Assembly: GCA_022792975.1 (NCBI GenBank) | Contig: JAAWCC010000128.1 | Coordinates: 1 to 6,420, forward strand | DNA from: Clostridia bacterium | GTDB lineage: Bacteria; Bacillota_A; Clostridia; TANB77; CAG-508 | Direction: 5' to 3' | Length of the DNA stretch: 6,420 bases | Shown: positions 5,914-6,420 of the stretch, piece by piece | Position numbering within the stretch: position 1 is the first letter of the stretch | Layout of the letters: every line of letters starts with the position of its first letter | The notes under the pieces: generated by a model | Told to the model about the DNA's origin: nothing | Databases searched by the model: none | Seen by the model: only the letters and a program-made list of their open reading frames with translations | Translations under genes and position numbers: made by a program

Positions 5914-6129
5914 ATGGAGGGGAACAAAAAGGGAGAAAATGACGACAAAGTAAAAATCTATGATAAAGACATGTACATAAGTCAAGAGAAACTGAGAACA
6001 ATAGCAATTATTATTGTAATATTTGTAATAGGCTTCATAACAGGATATTTTACAAGCAATATTTTAAACTCAGAAGACCTGCAGATAATTAATGAAGGAA
6101 ATTCAAGTTATAGTGAAAATAAAAATTAA
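5914..6129 (+). CDS. Small single-pass membrane protein of unknown function
   Basis: This 71-residue protein starts at ATG 5914 (ATG 5908 would add Met-His) and ends at TAA 6127-6129. It has a highly charged N-terminal part (about residues 1-27, rich in Lys, Asp and Glu), one strong hydrophobic helix (about 29-50, with Gly residues) and a short polar, Asn/Ser-rich tail. There is no signal-peptidase site or lipobox, so it is probably a membrane-anchored protein. I do not recognise a family. It has its own consensus promoter and ribosome binding site, and its codon usage matches the neighbours, so it is very likely real. It stops only 13 bp before the promoter of the structured RNA; whether the two are functionally linked is open. 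Confidence 0.75.
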   Translation: MEGNKKGENDDKVKIYDKDMYISQEKLRTIAIIIVIFVIGFITGYFTSNILNSEDLQIINEGNSSYSENKN

Positions 6130-6142
6130 ATAGTAATAAACT

Positions 6143-6170
6143 TTGAAAAATCTAATAAATATGATATAAT
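6143..6170 (+). promoter_or_regulatory. Strong extended -10 promoter of the structured RNA
   Basis: TTGAAA (6143-6148), a 16-base gap and TATAAT (6165-6170), preceded by TG at 6162-6163, make the strongest promoter-like sequence in the window. It predicts transcription from about 6176-6178, exactly where the sequence turns GC-rich. Confidence 0.8.
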
Positions 6171-6175
6171 AGAAC

Positions 6176-6420
6176 GGTGGCGCATTATCCTAGTCATTAC
6201 TGATTATTGCGAGGGTGGGGCTAAAAATCCACTAAAAGGCATACCTGTGAAGTTTCTTGTTCGTGCGCGAACGTGCCAAGTTTGTGTGTGAGTAGGGAGT
6301 AAAGGAATTAGGGATATATAGAGTGGCATTTATATACTTCCCCTGATTTCGCGGAGGCTTGATTTATATTCTATTAATTAAGTAAAACCTATGTTGAGTG
6401 CCAAGACACAAAATACATAG
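6176..6420 (+). ncRNA. Structured non-coding RNA, possibly a raiA-motif RNA, 3' end outside window
   Basis: From the promoter to the window edge the base composition rises abruptly and no coding frame is credible. Several helices can be drawn: CGCA 6181-6184 with TGCG 6208-6211; GTGG 6215-6218 with CCAC 6229-6232; GGCA 6238-6241 with TGCC 6274-6277, enclosing GTTCG 6259-6263 with CGAAC 6268-6272; GGGA and TATATA 6311-6320 with TATATA and TCCC 6331-6342; CTATG 6389-6393 with CATAG 6416-6420. Long-range pairing of TTTGTGT 6281-6287 with ACACAAA 6406-6412, and of loop TGGCA 6324-6328 with TGCCA 6399-6403, is also possible. I see no RNase P GAGGAAAGTCC core, no tmRNA tRNA-like ends and no SRP core. 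The size (over 245 bases) and the clostridial setting suggest raiA RNA; this identification rests on memory, not on a covariance search. 6S RNA is less likely because no single long interrupted helix is evident. Confidence 0.6.

Noticed and set aside
5706..5948. Minus-strand hydrophobic open frame in the intergenic region
   Set aside because: It arises from AT-rich DNA, lacks a ribosome binding site and overlaps the promoter, ribosome binding site and start of the small plus-strand gene.
6176..6420. tmRNA, RNase P RNA or SRP RNA
   Set aside because: None of their hallmark conserved cores is visible (GAGGAAAGTCC, tRNA-like acceptor and T-arm ends, SRP Alu/GNAR core).
1..6420. CRISPR arrays, insertion sequences, integrase attachment sites, tRNA genes
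   Set aside because: I saw no regularly spaced repeats, transposase-like genes, long terminal inverted repeats or tRNA-like cloverleaf with a CCA-type acceptor in the window.

Overview
The window is very AT-rich, has strong GGAGG-type ribosome binding sites and carries typical Firmicutes genes (YkvI-like, DUF5711, CvpA, a DacF-type carboxypeptidase, ComEA, IspH). It looks like chromosomal DNA of an uncultured, low-GC, anaerobic Clostridia-type bacterium. I cannot name a species from the sequence alone.

Layout. Positions 2-865 (+) hold the 3' part of a YkvI-like multi-pass membrane protein gene cut by the window edge. Positions 944-2766 (+) hold a membrane-anchored DUF5711 protein followed by a CvpA-family membrane protein, closed by a hairpin terminator near 2767-2813. 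Positions 2828-3968 (-) encode a serine-type D-Ala-D-Ala carboxypeptidase, divergent from comEA (4021-4658, +). comEA converges on ispH (4761-5618, -) across a two-way hairpin terminator. After an AT-rich spacer with a 30-bp inverted repeat comes a small single-pass membrane protein (5914-6129, +). The window ends inside a structured non-coding RNA (about 6176 to past 6420) with its own consensus promoter, possibly a raiA-motif RNA.

Main observation. Three genes (DUF5711, the carboxypeptidase, comEA) are each broken in the standard reading, at four sites in total. All four breaks have the same form. An in-frame CGG codon is met, and the correct frame resumes exactly +1, so that C is skipped and the following GGA or GGT is read as glycine (equivalently, the quadruplet CGGA/CGGT means Gly). 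At the two sites where homology fixes the residue, this Gly is the family-conserved one (the GE of the carboxypeptidase and the GIG of the ComEA helix-hairpin-helix). I found no in-frame CGG anywhere in these genes that is read normally as arginine. Six out-of-frame CGG trinucleotides inside genes cause no shift. Arginine is otherwise written AGA, AGG, CGT or CGA. This is hard to explain as random sequencing error or gene decay. It suggests a lineage in which CGG has lost its arginine tRNA and CGGN is decoded by +1 frameshifting or a four-base-reading glycine tRNA. A systematic artefact has to be excluded with reads and with the rest of the genome.

The genes otherwise suit ordinary envelope and housekeeping roles: peptidoglycan trimming, DNA uptake, isoprenoid synthesis and membrane functions. 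If the CGGN reading is right, the carboxypeptidase needs one frameshift and ComEA two to be made at all, so both would depend on the unusual decoding.
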